A DNA stretch of 64,000 bases from Capronia americana (Eukaryota; Ascomycota; Eurotiomycetes; Chaetothyriales; Herpotrichiellaceae). The position numbers and the translations under genes were made by a program. Below are positions 42,885 through 53,376 of the stretch, one piece after another. The stretch covers positions 3,596,001-3,660,000 of the forward strand of contig JADWQD010000003.1 in NCBI GenBank assembly GCA_016110215.1. The letters are read 5' to 3'. Positions within the stretch are counted from its first letter, which is position 1, and each line of letters begins with the position of its first letter. A model generated the notes under the pieces. It did no database searches. It saw only the letters and a program-made list of their open reading frames with translations, and was not told the origin of the DNA.

Positions 42885-44293
42885 ATGAGTGTCATTCTTT
42901 GTACAGGTAATGTTTGTCGTGCAGCTTGAGCGACGCGCAGAGTGCTGATTCCCGTCGCAGCTGGTTATGACCACACAATCAGGTGCGCATGCCTTGTCCC
43001 AAACCAATGCCTTGAGCTGACGGTGAACGGTCAGATTCTGGGAAGCACTCTCGGGAATTTGTTCGCGCACAATCCAACATCCAGAGTCCCAAGTCAATAG
43101 GCTATGCATTACCCCGGACAAGAAGTACCTGGCCGCCGCTGGCAGGCACATGGTGCGCCTGTACGACATCAAGTCCAGCAATCCGAACCCTGTTCAGCAG
43201 TTCGAGGGCCACACAAACAATATCACGGGTGTCGCATTCCACTGTGAAGGCAAATGGATGGTCACAAGCTCTGAGGATATGACGGTAAGAGTCTGGGACA
43301 CGAGAACTGGCATGGTACAGAGAAACTACCAGCATTCACACCCAGTCAACGATGTGGTCATTCACCCGAATCAAGGCGAACTGGTCAGCTGTGATAGAGG
43401 TGGGAACATACGCATCTGGGACCTTGGGGAGAGCAAATGCACACACCAACTCGTGCCAGTTGAGGATGTCTCGATGGCCAGTGTGAGTGTCGCAAGCGAC
43501 GGCTCTCTCCTAGCAGCCGGAAACAACCTGGTGTGTGAAGTAGTATTGAAACCGCGTCGGAACCACTACTGACATTTCTGTCCAGGGCGATGTCTACATC
43601 TGGCGAATGTATCAAAACCACGACTCGACCACGCTCCTGCCCTGTCGCGTCTTCAAGGCACACAAGGACTACCTCACCCGCCTCTTGCTCTCCCCAGACA
43701 TCAAACTCCTCGCAACATGCAGTGCCGACCACACCGTTCGGATCTGGAAGATCGACATGAATGAAGAACACCTCGAGATCATCCCCGAACAGCAGTCGCC
43801 GTCTCAGTCACATCACCAAAATGGAACAACTAATACCCCTGTGGCGAACGCCATGAAACCAGAGAACCCACACGCACCCGCTTCATCCCAATCACAATTT
43901 TCGCTGCGTCCCAACACTGTTGAGCAGGACGGCAACAACACCGAAACATCACTGAACCCCAAGCCCTTCCGCTCTGCCACGTCCCTCGCATCCACAGCCT
44001 CCGGCACAACATCCAGCCCGCAAAGCCAGTTCCGCGCCAATGGTGCTCCAGGATTCGGCACGGATCTCATATCGGCTAGGCGCCCTTTGCCGTGCGACGT
44101 CATCCTGGATAACCACCAGCGCTGGGTCTGGGATTGTGCATTCTCCGCTGACAGTGCCTATCTCGTCACGGTCTGCTCCGATCACTACGCTCGTCTGTGG
44201 GAGCTGTGCAGTGCGACCATCATCAGGCAGTACAATGGACACCACAGAGGAGCCGTCTGCGTTGCGCTGAACGATTACAGTAGTCCGCCTTAG
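42885..44293 (+). CDS. lst8: WD40 protein Lst8 (TORC1/TORC2 subunit)
   Basis: This is a four-exon gene for 415 aa. Lst8 is a seven-bladed beta-propeller that binds and stabilises the TOR kinase domain. Two 22-nt micro-exons (42885-42906 and 42961-42982) encode the conserved opening MSVILCTAGYDHTIR. Exons 3 (43035-43530) and 4 (43586-44293) follow. Introns are 54, 52 and 55 nt, all GT-AG, and the joined frame is exact. WD repeats are evident: FWEALSGICSRTIQHPESQ, MTVRVWDTRTG, GNIRIWDLGE, HTVRIWKIDM, HYARLWELCS and the closing GHHRGAVCVALNDYS. An Asn/Ser/Thr-rich insert of about 100 residues lies between the blade ending in HTVRIWKID and HQRWVWDCAF, making the protein longer than yeast Lst8 (303 aa). 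The frame stays open for 57 codons after the TAG stop. Confidence 0.95.
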
Positions 44294-44987
44294 GAAGAGG
44301 ACGAAGAACGGGAAGCGCAACGCCAAATGGCAGCCCGCCGTCGACCTACAGCAAGGGAGCACGAAAGAGCAAGAGCTCTTGTTAGGAACATGCAGCAGGA
44401 TCACGAGAGAGCGAGGACTGTCATCCGGCACGCGCGGCGGAACGGGCGGAAAACCCCCTCGGATTGATCCAACCTAAGGCATGGCGACCATCGATCGCAC
44501 TTCAAGGCACTCATTCCGCTAGCCGTTGAGATTTCAGAGTGGAACAACGACCTTGAGGAAACCGACAGGGCAGTTATTGCCACAAAAGGCAGGAATTGCT
44601 TGACCTTTGCAACATATTCGAATATCATAGCGTGCAGTAGTATAGCCGTGCAGGTCATAGCAGGGCGCTTGGTCGAGCTTGGAGCTTGGAGCTTGGGGGC
44701 GCCGTCCAACCTGCGGCAAGACACGATAATACCGAGGCTTTACAGTCTCATTGACCTTGATTCTGAGATGCGAAATTGCCAAATTCCTCTTGTGATGAAG
44801 ATTCGTCCTTCCTGCCTAGCCTTTCCTTTCCTTTTCCAGTTCGAGTTCTACTTACGTGCCGTCGAACCTTCGTATTGATGCGAAAATCCGCAAAACCATC
44901 AGGCCTCAGCCGTGTGCGGGCATGAGTTTCGTGAAATTCACCAGGGACCTCGGAGCCACGAGCGAGAGACGCAGCCATTAAATCATA
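44294..44987. other. Convergent 3-prime spacer
   Basis: This lies between the ends of lst8 (plus) and the polygalacturonase (minus). The first 174 bases continue the lst8 frame in an Arg/Glu-rich, open sequence after its stop. A short minus-strand ATG frame (44748-44978, 76 codons) was not accepted. Repeated GAGCTTGG words occur at about 44670-44700. Confidence 0.5.
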
Positions 44988-46313
44988 TCAATTATACCCC
45001 AGATTGAGATCCGTGCAGTTCACATCCACGGTCGACTGGTCGATATTCAAGCACGTGAACAGATCCGTGCCATTGGGGCTCACGACGTGGATGTCGCTGG
45101 CATAGATGTCCGAGCAGACGTCCGGGCTCGAACACACTAAATTGCCCACCAAGGGCTGGTAATGGTTCGAGGTCGTGCCGACGAAGTGGCGGAAGTGGAC
45201 GTCCGAGATGGTGAGCGACGAGGGATACTGGTTGCAGAGGGTGGTGTTCTTCTGGCCGTAGCACTGGGTGATTTCGATGGCGTAGTCGACGTTGTGCACG
45301 GAGAAGGTGTCGTAGGTGATGTTGGTGACGGCGCCGGTGCCGCCCCCGCCCTGCAGGTCGCCACTGAGTTCGGACGGCGAGCCGGGCCAGACCTTGATGC
45401 GCGCGCCGTCCGTGGCGTTGGCCATCGAGACGTTGTACACGTAGATGTTGCGCACGTAGTCCGTCTCGGTGGCGTACTGGCCGAGACTGCCGACGCTGAT
45501 GCCGTGGGAGCCGTTGCAGTGCATGTTCTGCACGAGCATGTTGGTGCTGTTGGGCTTGAAGCTGACGCAGTCGTCGCCGTTGTTGACCACCGAGTTCTGG
45601 ATCGTGATCCCGTCCGACCGGTATGTGTCCCAGCCGTCGGTGTTTTTGGCCGTGTTGTTGGACGTGGAGAAGCCGGTGATGTAAATGTTGGAGAAGATCA
45701 CGTTGCTGGAGTTGGCGACCCAGTTGTAGTATTGAGGCGAGTAGACCAGATTGAGGTTCGAGATCGTGCCGGAATGGAGGCCCACGGTGCCGAAGAGGAT
45801 GGGTCTGAGAATGTAGATGTCCTGAGCGTATAGATCGTACCAGACCTGGCCGTTGCCGTCGAGAGTCCCTCCTCCGTAGACGTTTACGTCCTCGCCGCCG
45901 AGTTCGAAGAAGGTGGTCGCGTTCTGGAAGATCTGCTTGAACGAGTTGGCTTGCCAGTAGTCCGTGTCGTTTGTGAATTGGATGTATCCTTGGATATCGA
46001 TGTCGATAGATTGGAGGAACTTCATGTCCAAGGCGGTGCCGATTGTGTATTTCGTTGAGGCGTCAAAGATGACGTGCCCGCCATTGTTGCAGGCACGAAG
46101 AGCTGAGAGAATGTAAGGCGAGTCGTCGGTGATGGAGTCGTTATGGGATTGGACGTAGCAGACTCTCGTTCGAGGAGGTGATGGATTGTTAAGGAAGGTT
46201 GGATGATGAGGGTAAGTTATGATGCCGGGCCGTGGGGAACGCTCTCGTCCGCGGTTTAAGGAGACAGCCAACGTCAACGAGGCTTGCAGCAACAACAGGA
46301 TTGAGAGCTGCAT
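44988..46313 (-). CDS. Secreted exo-polygalacturonase (GH28)
   Basis: This is an intronless 441-aa glycoside hydrolase family 28 enzyme that cleaves galacturonic acid from pectin ends. A signal peptide (MQLSILLLLQASLTLAVS) starts at the ATG 46313; the frame opens upstream with TTG only. All GH28 catalytic motifs are present: N224-T-D226 in NTDGWD, D247-D248 in GDDC, H270 in GSHGIS and R305-I-K307. The GSHGIS form and lack of an extra N-terminal domain fit fungal exo-polygalacturonases (PgxA/B/C type). At least ten N-glycosylation sequons are visible (for example NNT, NSS, NGS, NAT). It is probably induced on pectin and carbon-repressed, as is usual for the family, though no CreA site was verified. 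Exo rather than endo activity is inferred from motif form. Confidence 0.93.
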   Translation of the reverse strand: MQLSILLLLQASLTLAVSLNRGRERSPRPGIITYPHHPTFLNNPSPPRTRVCYVQSHNDSITDDSPYILSALRACNNGGHVIFDASTKYTIGTALDMKFLQSIDIDIQGYIQFTNDTDYWQANSFKQIFQNATTFFELGGEDVNVYGGGTLDGNGQVWYDLYAQDIYILRPILFGTVGLHSGTISNLNLVYSPQYYNWVANSSNVIFSNIYITGFSTSNNTAKNTDGWDTYRSDGITIQNSVVNNGDDCVSFKPNSTNMLVQNMHCNGSHGISVGSLGQYATETDYVRNIYVYNVSMANATDGARIKVWPGSPSELSGDLQGGGGTGAVTNITYDTFSVHNVDYAIEITQCYGQKNTTLCNQYPSSLTISDVHFRHFVGTTSNHYQPLVGNLVCSSPDVCSDIYASDIHVVSPNGTDLFTCLNIDQSTVDVNCTDLNLGYN

Positions 46314-47006
46314 CGTGTCCAACGGTTGGGAGAACGATCGACGGCAACGAGCAACTTGCGGGTAGCCAATTTATGCATTCTGGCGACCAGATCGGAGTCG
46401 GAGTAGGCTGGTTCGCTGTGTGCGAGTTCCTCTAGGTGGTCTCGGTTGGCTGGTAAAAGTCGACATATAGTGCCAGGATCAACAGCGCGGAAGTGTTGAT
46501 GATGGTCCCTCGACGACATGCCGAAGCATTTCAGCCTCAATTCGGCCAATGGCGCTGGGACGCTTGAGCAATACTCGTCATTCTGGTCAAGGCGGATTTC
46601 TCACCGTACCCCAGGTTTCACCTGTATCTCCGCATTTCGTGCAGGGCATATGCAGATGAAGCAGGGTTCCTGCAGTGATTCAGCAGTCTTTACCCGCCGT
46701 CGAGCAAGGTTGATATAAGCAGCTTCCGTCTTTGGCCAAGTCTTGGTGTATTGTCGCCCAAGATATTCGAACAGATGGCAAATTGAACCTCATCTCACCA
46801 GGTGTTAGGTCCAGCGTCCACAATGCTTGACTTTGCTGCTGGATGATCGCGACATAGCCAGTGCACCCTCGTAATGGCGGACAACTCTTGGGCAGCTTCT
46901 TATTTTGATTCGGTACCGTTGTGTCGATATCTGCCTTCAAAGATGCGTCTGGAGGTAGAGAGCAATCTGAAATGAGCGGTCCAGAACGGGAATGAACCGT
47001 TGACCT
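46314..47006. promoter_or_regulatory. Polygalacturonase promoter spacer
   Basis: About 690 bp upstream of the GH28 start (which reads leftward) and downstream of the SET gene. A TATA-like CATAAAT on the minus strand lies about 55-60 bp upstream of the ATG (near 46372). No gene was found. Confidence 0.4.
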
Positions 47007-47849
47007 TCAACTCTGGCCACCCCCAGCTGTCATCGACGTCACTTTCTCGCTCACATCATCCTCACATTCTATCGCTGCGCCAGCGCAACAATCGTCTTCT
47101 TTCTGGTGCTCCATAGCGGCCAACCTGGCCCTCCAGTAACCCTTGCCATAACTCAAGCAAATTTCCTCCCCTTTGGCAATGCCACTGCTTAGAGGATTCA
47201 CCCAAACTCCCATCCTCGCCTCCCACATCTCTTTACCCTTGGCCCCCTTGACCTTGACATAGTACTCCTCAAAGACCGCGTTCGGACCATCTCTGATACA
47301 GTGATAGTCATTGATGAAGCGAGCTTCATTGCCCATGGCAGCACCATCTATTGCCAGAGAGGCGTCTCGGTCCAGGAAAGCAAGGTCATAGTCGCTGCTG
47401 CTGCAGGTAGACAAAGGGCAAGAGTGCAGCAGACCTGTATAGTCAAGGATGTGCGTACCTGGGACTAGCTGACGAGCAGCGAACAGTCCCGACTGTGGGT
47501 ATGCTGGGTGAGAAGGCAACTTGATGGATTCAACAACGACGAGAGGGTTCGAGCTTGGCGAGAAAGTACATTGGCTGGATACGATGTGTGCATCTGGCTC
47601 TGGGGAGCGAGCCGATTGAAACAAATCACGCTGGCTTGGAGTGAGTGAGTTGTCCACATGTACGGTAGAGAGATATGGCAGGTTGACCGGCCAGGCCTGT
47701 GGAGGACGCGTGTAGGTTGTCATCTTTGCAGGTGGACAGATTTTCACCGAACCTTTGGCGCCCCTGTGCTGGCCATTACTGCCCTTGTTCGTTCGAGGCT
47801 TGTTGCTTGCATTGTCCGCCTTGTTTGGCGGTTTGGCTAGACGTCCCAT
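47007..47849 (-). CDS. SET-domain protein (putative lysine methyltransferase)
   Basis: This is an intronless 280-aa protein. The N-terminal 45 residues are basic and Asn/Gly-rich (KPPNKADNASNKPRTNKG). The SET-like domain occupies about residues 105-255: PQSGLFAARQLVPGTHILDY (the GxG-like opening strand), DGAAMGNEARFINDYH (corresponding to the RFINHSC core, here with D-Y replacing H-S) and IAKGEEICLSYGKGYW (the ELTxDYG-like end). A loop with CPLSTCSSSDYDLAFLDRDA lies inside. The D-Y replacement at the catalytic NHS position is noteworthy, though such small fungal SET proteins often vary there. The start is a true ATG (47849). The substrate is unknown. The fold call is good; activity is uncertain. 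Confidence 0.8.
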   Translation of the reverse strand: MGRLAKPPNKADNASNKPRTNKGSNGQHRGAKGSVKICPPAKMTTYTRPPQAWPVNLPYLSTVHVDNSLTPSQRDLFQSARSPEPDAHIVSSQCTFSPSSNPLVVVESIKLPSHPAYPQSGLFAARQLVPGTHILDYTGLLHSCPLSTCSSSDYDLAFLDRDASLAIDGAAMGNEARFINDYHCIRDGPNAVFEEYYVKVKGAKGKEMWEARMGVWVNPLSSGIAKGEEICLSYGKGYWRARLAAMEHQKEDDCCAGAAIECEDDVSEKVTSMTAGGGQS

Positions 47850-48454
47850 GCCCGCTTAGACATGGTCCCAGCCTCCTGATCTGTGGCTGGATTGTAGTAC
47901 CGATTTGCCGATTGTTTTCCTTCGCAGGATCCGGAATTATTCACACACACGATGAAGCGCTGCGTCACAGTAAATAGACGGCGAGCCAGTCTGAGGTTCA
48001 AATTGGAGACAAGAATTTCAGTGGGTTACCTAAGCAGGGCGCGCGCTGTTGGTGCTAGGTAATGCTCTCCAAGCAGGTGGCAGAATCGAATGCAGTCTTG
48101 AATCTGATGCAAAGGTGCAGTGGAGGGAACGTGACCATAGTGTCTATGTAGAAGCAGTAGCTCCACAAAGTAAGGCCGACCAAAGTCATTTCATTGCACT
48201 ATTCATCCGCGCGTGTTCCAAGGATACCTGGAAAGGTATTCATCGACGCTTTTAACCCCTGGACATCTACCACACTCGAGTTTCGAACAAGCTCCATGCT
48301 AGAGCCAGTGTCACTATTGCAAGATCACCTCGATTCGGCATTTCCGTCCCTTCTCCCCCCGCTACTCGTGAGTGCCACCCTTGGCCCGAACCCTGTCCAG
48401 CTCCTATGTACGGTCCCAATCCAGAGTTGTGCGCATGGCGTTGGAACCTCATGC
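47850..48454. other. Spacer, no gene seen
   Basis: About 600 bp between the start of the SET gene and the 3-prime end of VTC1 (both minus). A plus-strand frame at 48194-48598 is mostly antisense to VTC1 and was rejected. Confidence 0.5.
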
Positions 48455-48889
48455 TTAAGCCTCGACGACTCTGAGGACGAAATTGACTATCACAGCAGCC
48501 AGAAGGGCAAGGGCCAAGACAGTGGGTCCGATCCTGTCATCGAAGCCACCTTGACCTCTCACTCTTATACTCTTTGCCCGCCAGTGGAAAGTGATTAGTG
48601 CGTATATCATGGCCGTCATGGCAACCAGAGTGAATAATCCAGCGGAAATCCGGCCAACCGAGTCTCCGAAATTCAAGAGCCCAACAGCAAGCCCGCCGAG
48701 AATAACGGTGAAGTTGAGCCACGATAGGAATGTACGTTCGTTGGCGAAGAAGACCTTTGGCTCAACGCGAGTTGGGAGAGCAATGCGCTTGCCTACAGCG
48801 CCACCGGTTAGCAGGTTTGGGTCAGGACTGGACGGGAAGCGGAAATTGAGCTTACCAGGGGCACTTTGAAGCAGAGGTCTTTCGGACAT
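48455..48889 (-). CDS. VTC1: Vacuolar transporter chaperone subunit Vtc1
   Basis: This is a two-exon gene for 123 aa. Vtc1 is the small three-helix (DUF202) subunit of the vacuolar polyphosphate polymerase complex. Exon 1 (48856-48889) encodes MSERPLLQSAPG; a 63-nt intron (48793-48855, GTAAGC...GTAG) was found because the unspliced frame inserts about 20 extra residues exactly between G and KRIALPTRVEPKVFFANERT. Helices follow: TFLSWLNFTVILGGLAVGLL, ISAGLFTLVAMTAMIYALIT and VLALALLAAVIVNFVLRVVE. The conserved FFANERTFLSW is intact. The length matches yeast Vtc1 (129 aa). The reading frame is open for about 165 codons upstream of this ATG but contains no ATG, so the assigned start is well supported. 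Confidence 0.93.
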   Translation of the reverse strand: MSERPLLQSAPGKLNFRFPSSPDPNLLTGGAVGKRIALPTRVEPKVFFANERTFLSWLNFTVILGGLAVGLLNFGDSVGRISAGLFTLVAMTAMIYALITFHWRAKSIRVRGQGGFDDRIGPTVLALALLAAVIVNFVLRVVEA

Positions 48890-49943
48890 GTTGCTTCGAG
48901 GTGGAGAAGGAGATCGTTCACTATAACTTGGAGAATCTCGATTTCGAAATTTGGAAGCGCAGTTAGACCTGGTGGAAGCCTTGTTGCTAAACTGAGTCCC
49001 TCTGTTCTGACTATTGGTGTTTTGTGGTAGCAAAGGTGCGTGTTCTGGTACGTCGATAACGAGCTTTCCGTTTGGAAGCTTTCTCGCTCGATATTTCTTG
49101 GGTGGTGACTTTATTGTCTGAAGAGTGTATGATGACTTCTGGGTTATGGGCCACTGATGCTTGTTTTCTTCGTTGTTTCGATCTGTGTCCTCACCGTCCT
49201 TGTTGAGTCCACGAGCGCCTTCTCCGGCAAACAGCTGGCTTGGGATAACGTGTCTGTAACTGGTACTTCTGTATAGAGCTGCAAGTGGCTTCAAGTGCGG
49301 CGCCGACAACGGTGTCTGGGATGGCTCTCGTCTTGTCTGGCAATCGCGCACGAACTTTGGCAAACCTCTTTCTGTAGACTCCAATCCACAGGGTCAAGTC
49401 CTGATCTTGAGAGGCCGGGACGACGGGTTTGCGGGGAGCTCGGGAAGAAGCTTTGGCTGTGTGGTACGTCGAGTACTCGTTGCTCAGATAGGACCAGTCG
49501 AGGAGGAGTGCACTCGGGTCAATGCAGCTCAGCAAGCGGGTGAGGTGAGGCAGTTGTTTGCTTTCTTTTTCTTCACACCCAGCTTCTCCAAGCACACCCA
49601 GCGCAGGCACAATCACAACAGCAGTAAAGTATGTTGGGAAAGAGTAAAACGATATACAGCTGCTAATCCGCTTGTTTCAAAGGTATAATCGGCCTAGCAG
49701 TCAGTGACCATCAGCTAAGATACAATGTGCACAGAAGAAAGTCGCAAGAAGGATCGAAAGCCTTTTGCTGCACCTTGAGCTCATTGAGGCTCGGAATTGA
49801 ACCTTGAGGGGGCGCACCTGCTCAAGGCGAAGCTTCTTATTCGTGGCAGCCCCTCCAAGCTTTCGGTTGTTTCTCCAGGCAAGCCCGCAGGCGAGGATAA
49901 GGGCCACTGTGCCACTCGAGGTCAAATTGCGCTTGAGGCAAAA
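48890..49943. promoter_or_regulatory. Divergent promoter VTC1 / Tctex-type gene
   Basis: About 1 kb separates two start codons on opposite strands. It holds both promoters and, on the minus strand, a long ATG-free frame continuous with VTC1 plus a second ATG-free frame (49191-49616). No separate gene was supported. Confidence 0.5.
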
Positions 49944-51157
49944 ATGTCAACCCTACGTTCGCTACGGTCGATCACAAACCTCTTTGACTCGGGGAAACAT
50001 TCTCGACATCAACAGCAAAATGCACATGCACCCACATTGGATTCTAGCACTCAGTCAACAGGAACAGTTAAGCGCCACCGACTGCGGAAAGCTTCACATC
50101 TGCACCGCTCCAGTTCGAACCTCCTCGACGCACCTGTCAGTAACCAAGGTCCATTTACTCTACAGCATCACCAATCAGAACATCCATTGACCGAGTTTCG
50201 ACGGCGACTTGCGAGGAAGGCTTCTACATTTAGCTTGAGAACGAGACGTCGGCAGGGTGAACGTGACCAGGACGAAGCAGCAAAGGAAGAAGAGAAGCTT
50301 CGGGAGCTGGTATTGTCGGGAAGCGACAAGGGTGCCGTCCAGTCTGACCAGAAGCAGACCCCCAACGGTGGTCAAGCGGCCAAGTCCCCCGAGGGCAGAG
50401 AAAAGGCGGTCCAGACCCAAGAGCGCGAGACACACGAGCGGCCATCTACGAGAAATTCTTCCTTGACAACTGTGCGCGTGTGGGACCCTACTGAGACCCC
50501 ATCTCTCAAGCAACTTCCTCCTCTACCAACCACTACCGATCCGGCTGAGAACGCTCTTCCGGTACAGGAAGCCATACAACAAACCCAAGAAACGTACATC
50601 ACCCAAGAAGTCGCTGGCGGCAAGACTTCAGTCAAAAAGATGGCGTCGGAACAACCGCAACCTCCTGTTCCCTACACCCGGCTCAAGGAGATAACTGAGC
50701 ATGTGAGTATCGAATGGCGTCTTCAACGCTCATTCTCCGGGCACGGCGAAGACAATTGGTGGTGCTAATTAGTGACGAGTAGGCCTGCGAAACCGCTCTC
50801 TCGGGCGTAACATCCTACATCCACACCGACACTGAAAAGTGGAACACCACCATCATCAACAGCATTCTAGGCGCCCTCGTGCAGGAAACCACGCAAAGCC
50901 CACCTGCCGGCTCATCAGCGCCTGCCCAACCACAATTCAAATACGTCGTGAACAGCACCATTATCCAGCACGCGGCTTCTTCATCCTCGTCTCCCGGTGA
51001 GGATCCAAAGAAAACCAGTGGTCGGAGAGGCATGCACGCTGCGAGTGGGGCCTATTGGAACAACGAGAAGGATGGCATGTGGAGTTTTAAGTATCCAGGT
51101 GCGGATAGCAAGGGGTTGGATGTGGTCGTTGGGATCATCTGGGTCTGGGTTGGTTGA
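49944..51157 (+). CDS. Tctex-1/DYNLT-family dynein light chain with long N-terminal extension
   Basis: This is a two-exon gene. The C-terminal about 145 residues form a Tctex-1 light-chain domain: PYTRLKEITEH, then after an 80-nt intron (50703-50782, GTGAGT...GTAG) ACETALSGVTSYIHT, KWNTTIINSILGALVQE, FKYVVNSTIIQHA and the closing GMWSFKYPG with GLDVVVGIIWVWV. These elements bind dynein intermediate chain and form the homodimer. Upstream and in frame lie 232 residues, basic and Ser/Gln-rich, starting MSTLRSLRSITNLFDS, with a charged helix (QDEAAKEEEKLRELVLSG). Starting at 49944 gives 377 aa. Starting at the internal ATG 50640 (MASEQPQPPVPY) gives a standard 145-aa light chain. Both starts could be used. 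The domain call is firm; the start is undecided. Confidence 0.85.
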
Positions 51158-53308
51158 GGAGCCTTCGGACCTGCAGGGGCGTCGAAGCGTTGGAGCGCCA
51201 CAGAGCTGCAGCGGAAGGGACGGGATGAGGTGAAGGATCATGAGATACCTTGGCTTGATTGTGCCTGTTTTGCGCTGCCATTGGCGACTACTGAGGAATG
51301 ATACATGTCCTAACAAAATTGGACAGCATGTCTGGGATCGAGATGCCGACAAGGGTCGACGCGACTCTGTGCTAGATTATGTCAAGAAACGGGTTGGAGC
51401 TCGCGGTGCCACAAACGTTGCAAGTGGTGTGTCCCCCTGGATGCCAGGTCATTCAACTTTCCGAACCACAGTCCCGGCTGCAGAGCTTCTGGATGGGCTT
51501 CGCCCGTGGCGGTGTGAAGGTTCCGGCGGCCTCCAACGAAGCCGGCATGATGCATCCTTTTTCCATGATGACAAGGGAGGTCTGTGTGCAGCGGGCATAG
51601 GTATCAGCTTAGCATCTAGCCTGGTTCGAGTCCTGCTGAAGGGATGGAAAACCTTTCTGACAATATGCTGGCTCGGTGTTGTCCTTTGGGTCCAATGTCG
51701 ACACGCTTATTGGGTAGCTCACATAAACTCACAATATGAGCTCATCAGCGAATATTGAGGAGTTGGACGATGATGGATGTGCATGGCCGCAAGCACGCGT
51801 AGGGACATGCCAACCCTTACTGTCAAGTCAACGATGGCCAATAGACAGCTACACCCCCTGAGCCTCTCTGGAGTCACCCGTGCTTGCTGTTGCCATTCAA
51901 TTGCTGCTCTGGTTCCGGCTCCTTACCTTTCGGTTGCATTCTCGAAATTTCCCAGCTTTCCCAATGTGGTCTTTCATTGGATTGCCCAAGACGAGTGATT
52001 GCGCGGCTCTCTCAGTCATGTTCGTTGGTCTCAGCCGCACTGAGAGAGAATAGTGATACCCGCTCCATTGATCAAGAGATTCGAAGTCATGGGCGCGCAA
52101 CAGATCATCGGTGTTTCCGCCGGCATCACGAGGCACATTGTCAACACGGCGTCATCGCACAAGCTGTTTGCTAAACAAAAGAAAAGCTTCACCTTACATA
52201 CAACTAATTTTGACAACGTTATGATGCAGTCTTTGAGTTTGCAGCTGGGGCAGGCGGCGTGTCCGACGACAAGGGCGCATCCTCTTGCACCTCATTGGCT
52301 ACTGAATTGAGGCTGAGGGTGGCTCTAATCCTCGTGGCTTCAACACGCCTGTCCTAGTTGGGGCAGCTACCGAGTACTCCGCAGCACGCCATCATGGAGG
52401 CTTGGGTAGTGATGCGGGTTAGGGAGGAAAGGGTCGGAGAATTCTGTCCGACTTCCTCGTACACTCCCGGCCTCTGGCACGGCACAGAACAAAGTCCTTT
52501 CTCCAGGTCTGAAGAAAGATGGTGCTTCGCTTAGCGTTTCGCAGAGTACCGATCAGCAACTGCTCAACGACAGGGAGGTTTGCACTAGCTGACGACTCAC
52601 GTACATAGCGCAACCTGGTCCCTCGCGAAGATCAATAATCTGGAGCAGGCGAGGTGACGATGCCTATCTTCTCTTGAGATCAGCCAGCGGAAACAAGCCC
52701 CATGTTGTAGCCTGTGTACTTAGCCTACAGATCGCTTAAGCGACGCGCCAGCTGGAGCAGTGTCAGGGCAAGATCAGCGCTCGACGGCTGTTGCCCCTCC
52801 GACCAGTGGAACATGTACTCGTACTGGGTATGAGATTTCGTAGTTACAGCGCACACACTCATTCTCAGAGCAATAGTACTGTGAAGCAACGTCCTCCTCT
52901 TTTTCCGACGCTCAAGAAACGATCGGGAAGCCTTGCACGAATGCAGGTCTAGGCGAGTTGTCTCAGATCACGAACGCCCGGAAGAGGAATAGTTGAAGCA
53001 AGCACCCAGCTGAAGGGTGGGTAAGGATGTTACAATCCCCGGCTGCCCATCCGATCTCCGACCCACGCAGATTGGCGGCATCTCCCGTGAGACAGAGCAT
53101 TCGATATCTCGAAGGCTGCGCGCGTTCGGCAAGTCACCGCTGTGGCAGCATTGAAGACGTCGAAATAGGGGCAGGGCTCGAGGCTGTTGACGAGACACTG
53201 TGCGGCAGCATAGATTTGCAGGCATGGCCGAACGCACCAATGTTGCAGAGAGTCGAACACGGCATGCAATTGGCGCTGGGAACACCTCAGAGGCCGCTTG
53301 GAAGGAGG

Positions 53309-53376
53309 CCTTAATGATCGAGTATTGAGCTGGAAGAGAGAGCCGCGGGACTTAGCTGCATCGATAGACCGATATT
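53309..53376 (-). repeat. Inverted repeat, copy A
   Basis: The minus strand of this stretch aligns with the plus strand at 54069-54132 (about 80 percent identity by eye). The shared cores include GTCTATCGATGCA and GCGGCTCTCTC. Most differences are C/T or A/G transitions. Confidence 0.65.

Noticed and set aside
44748..44978. 76-codon minus-strand ATG frame just after the polygalacturonase stop
   Set aside because: Highly charged without a domain. It lies where the GH28 3-prime UTR is expected.
45162..45833. 223-codon plus-strand frame opposite the polygalacturonase
   Set aside because: Antisense shadow of the GC-biased GH28 coding strand; the composition is Val/Asp/Gly-rich.
49191..49616. 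141-codon minus-strand frame upstream of VTC1 as a separate gene
   Set aside because: Contains no ATG and no recognisable domain. More likely VTC1 leader or promoter.
51612..51640. Possible tRNA T-arm (GGTTCGAGTCC)
   Set aside because: Stem bases do not match and no other tRNA arms are present.
51240..51758. 172-codon plus-strand frame after the Tctex gene
   Set aside because: Overlaps probable 3-prime UTR. No domain and no coding-like periodicity visible.
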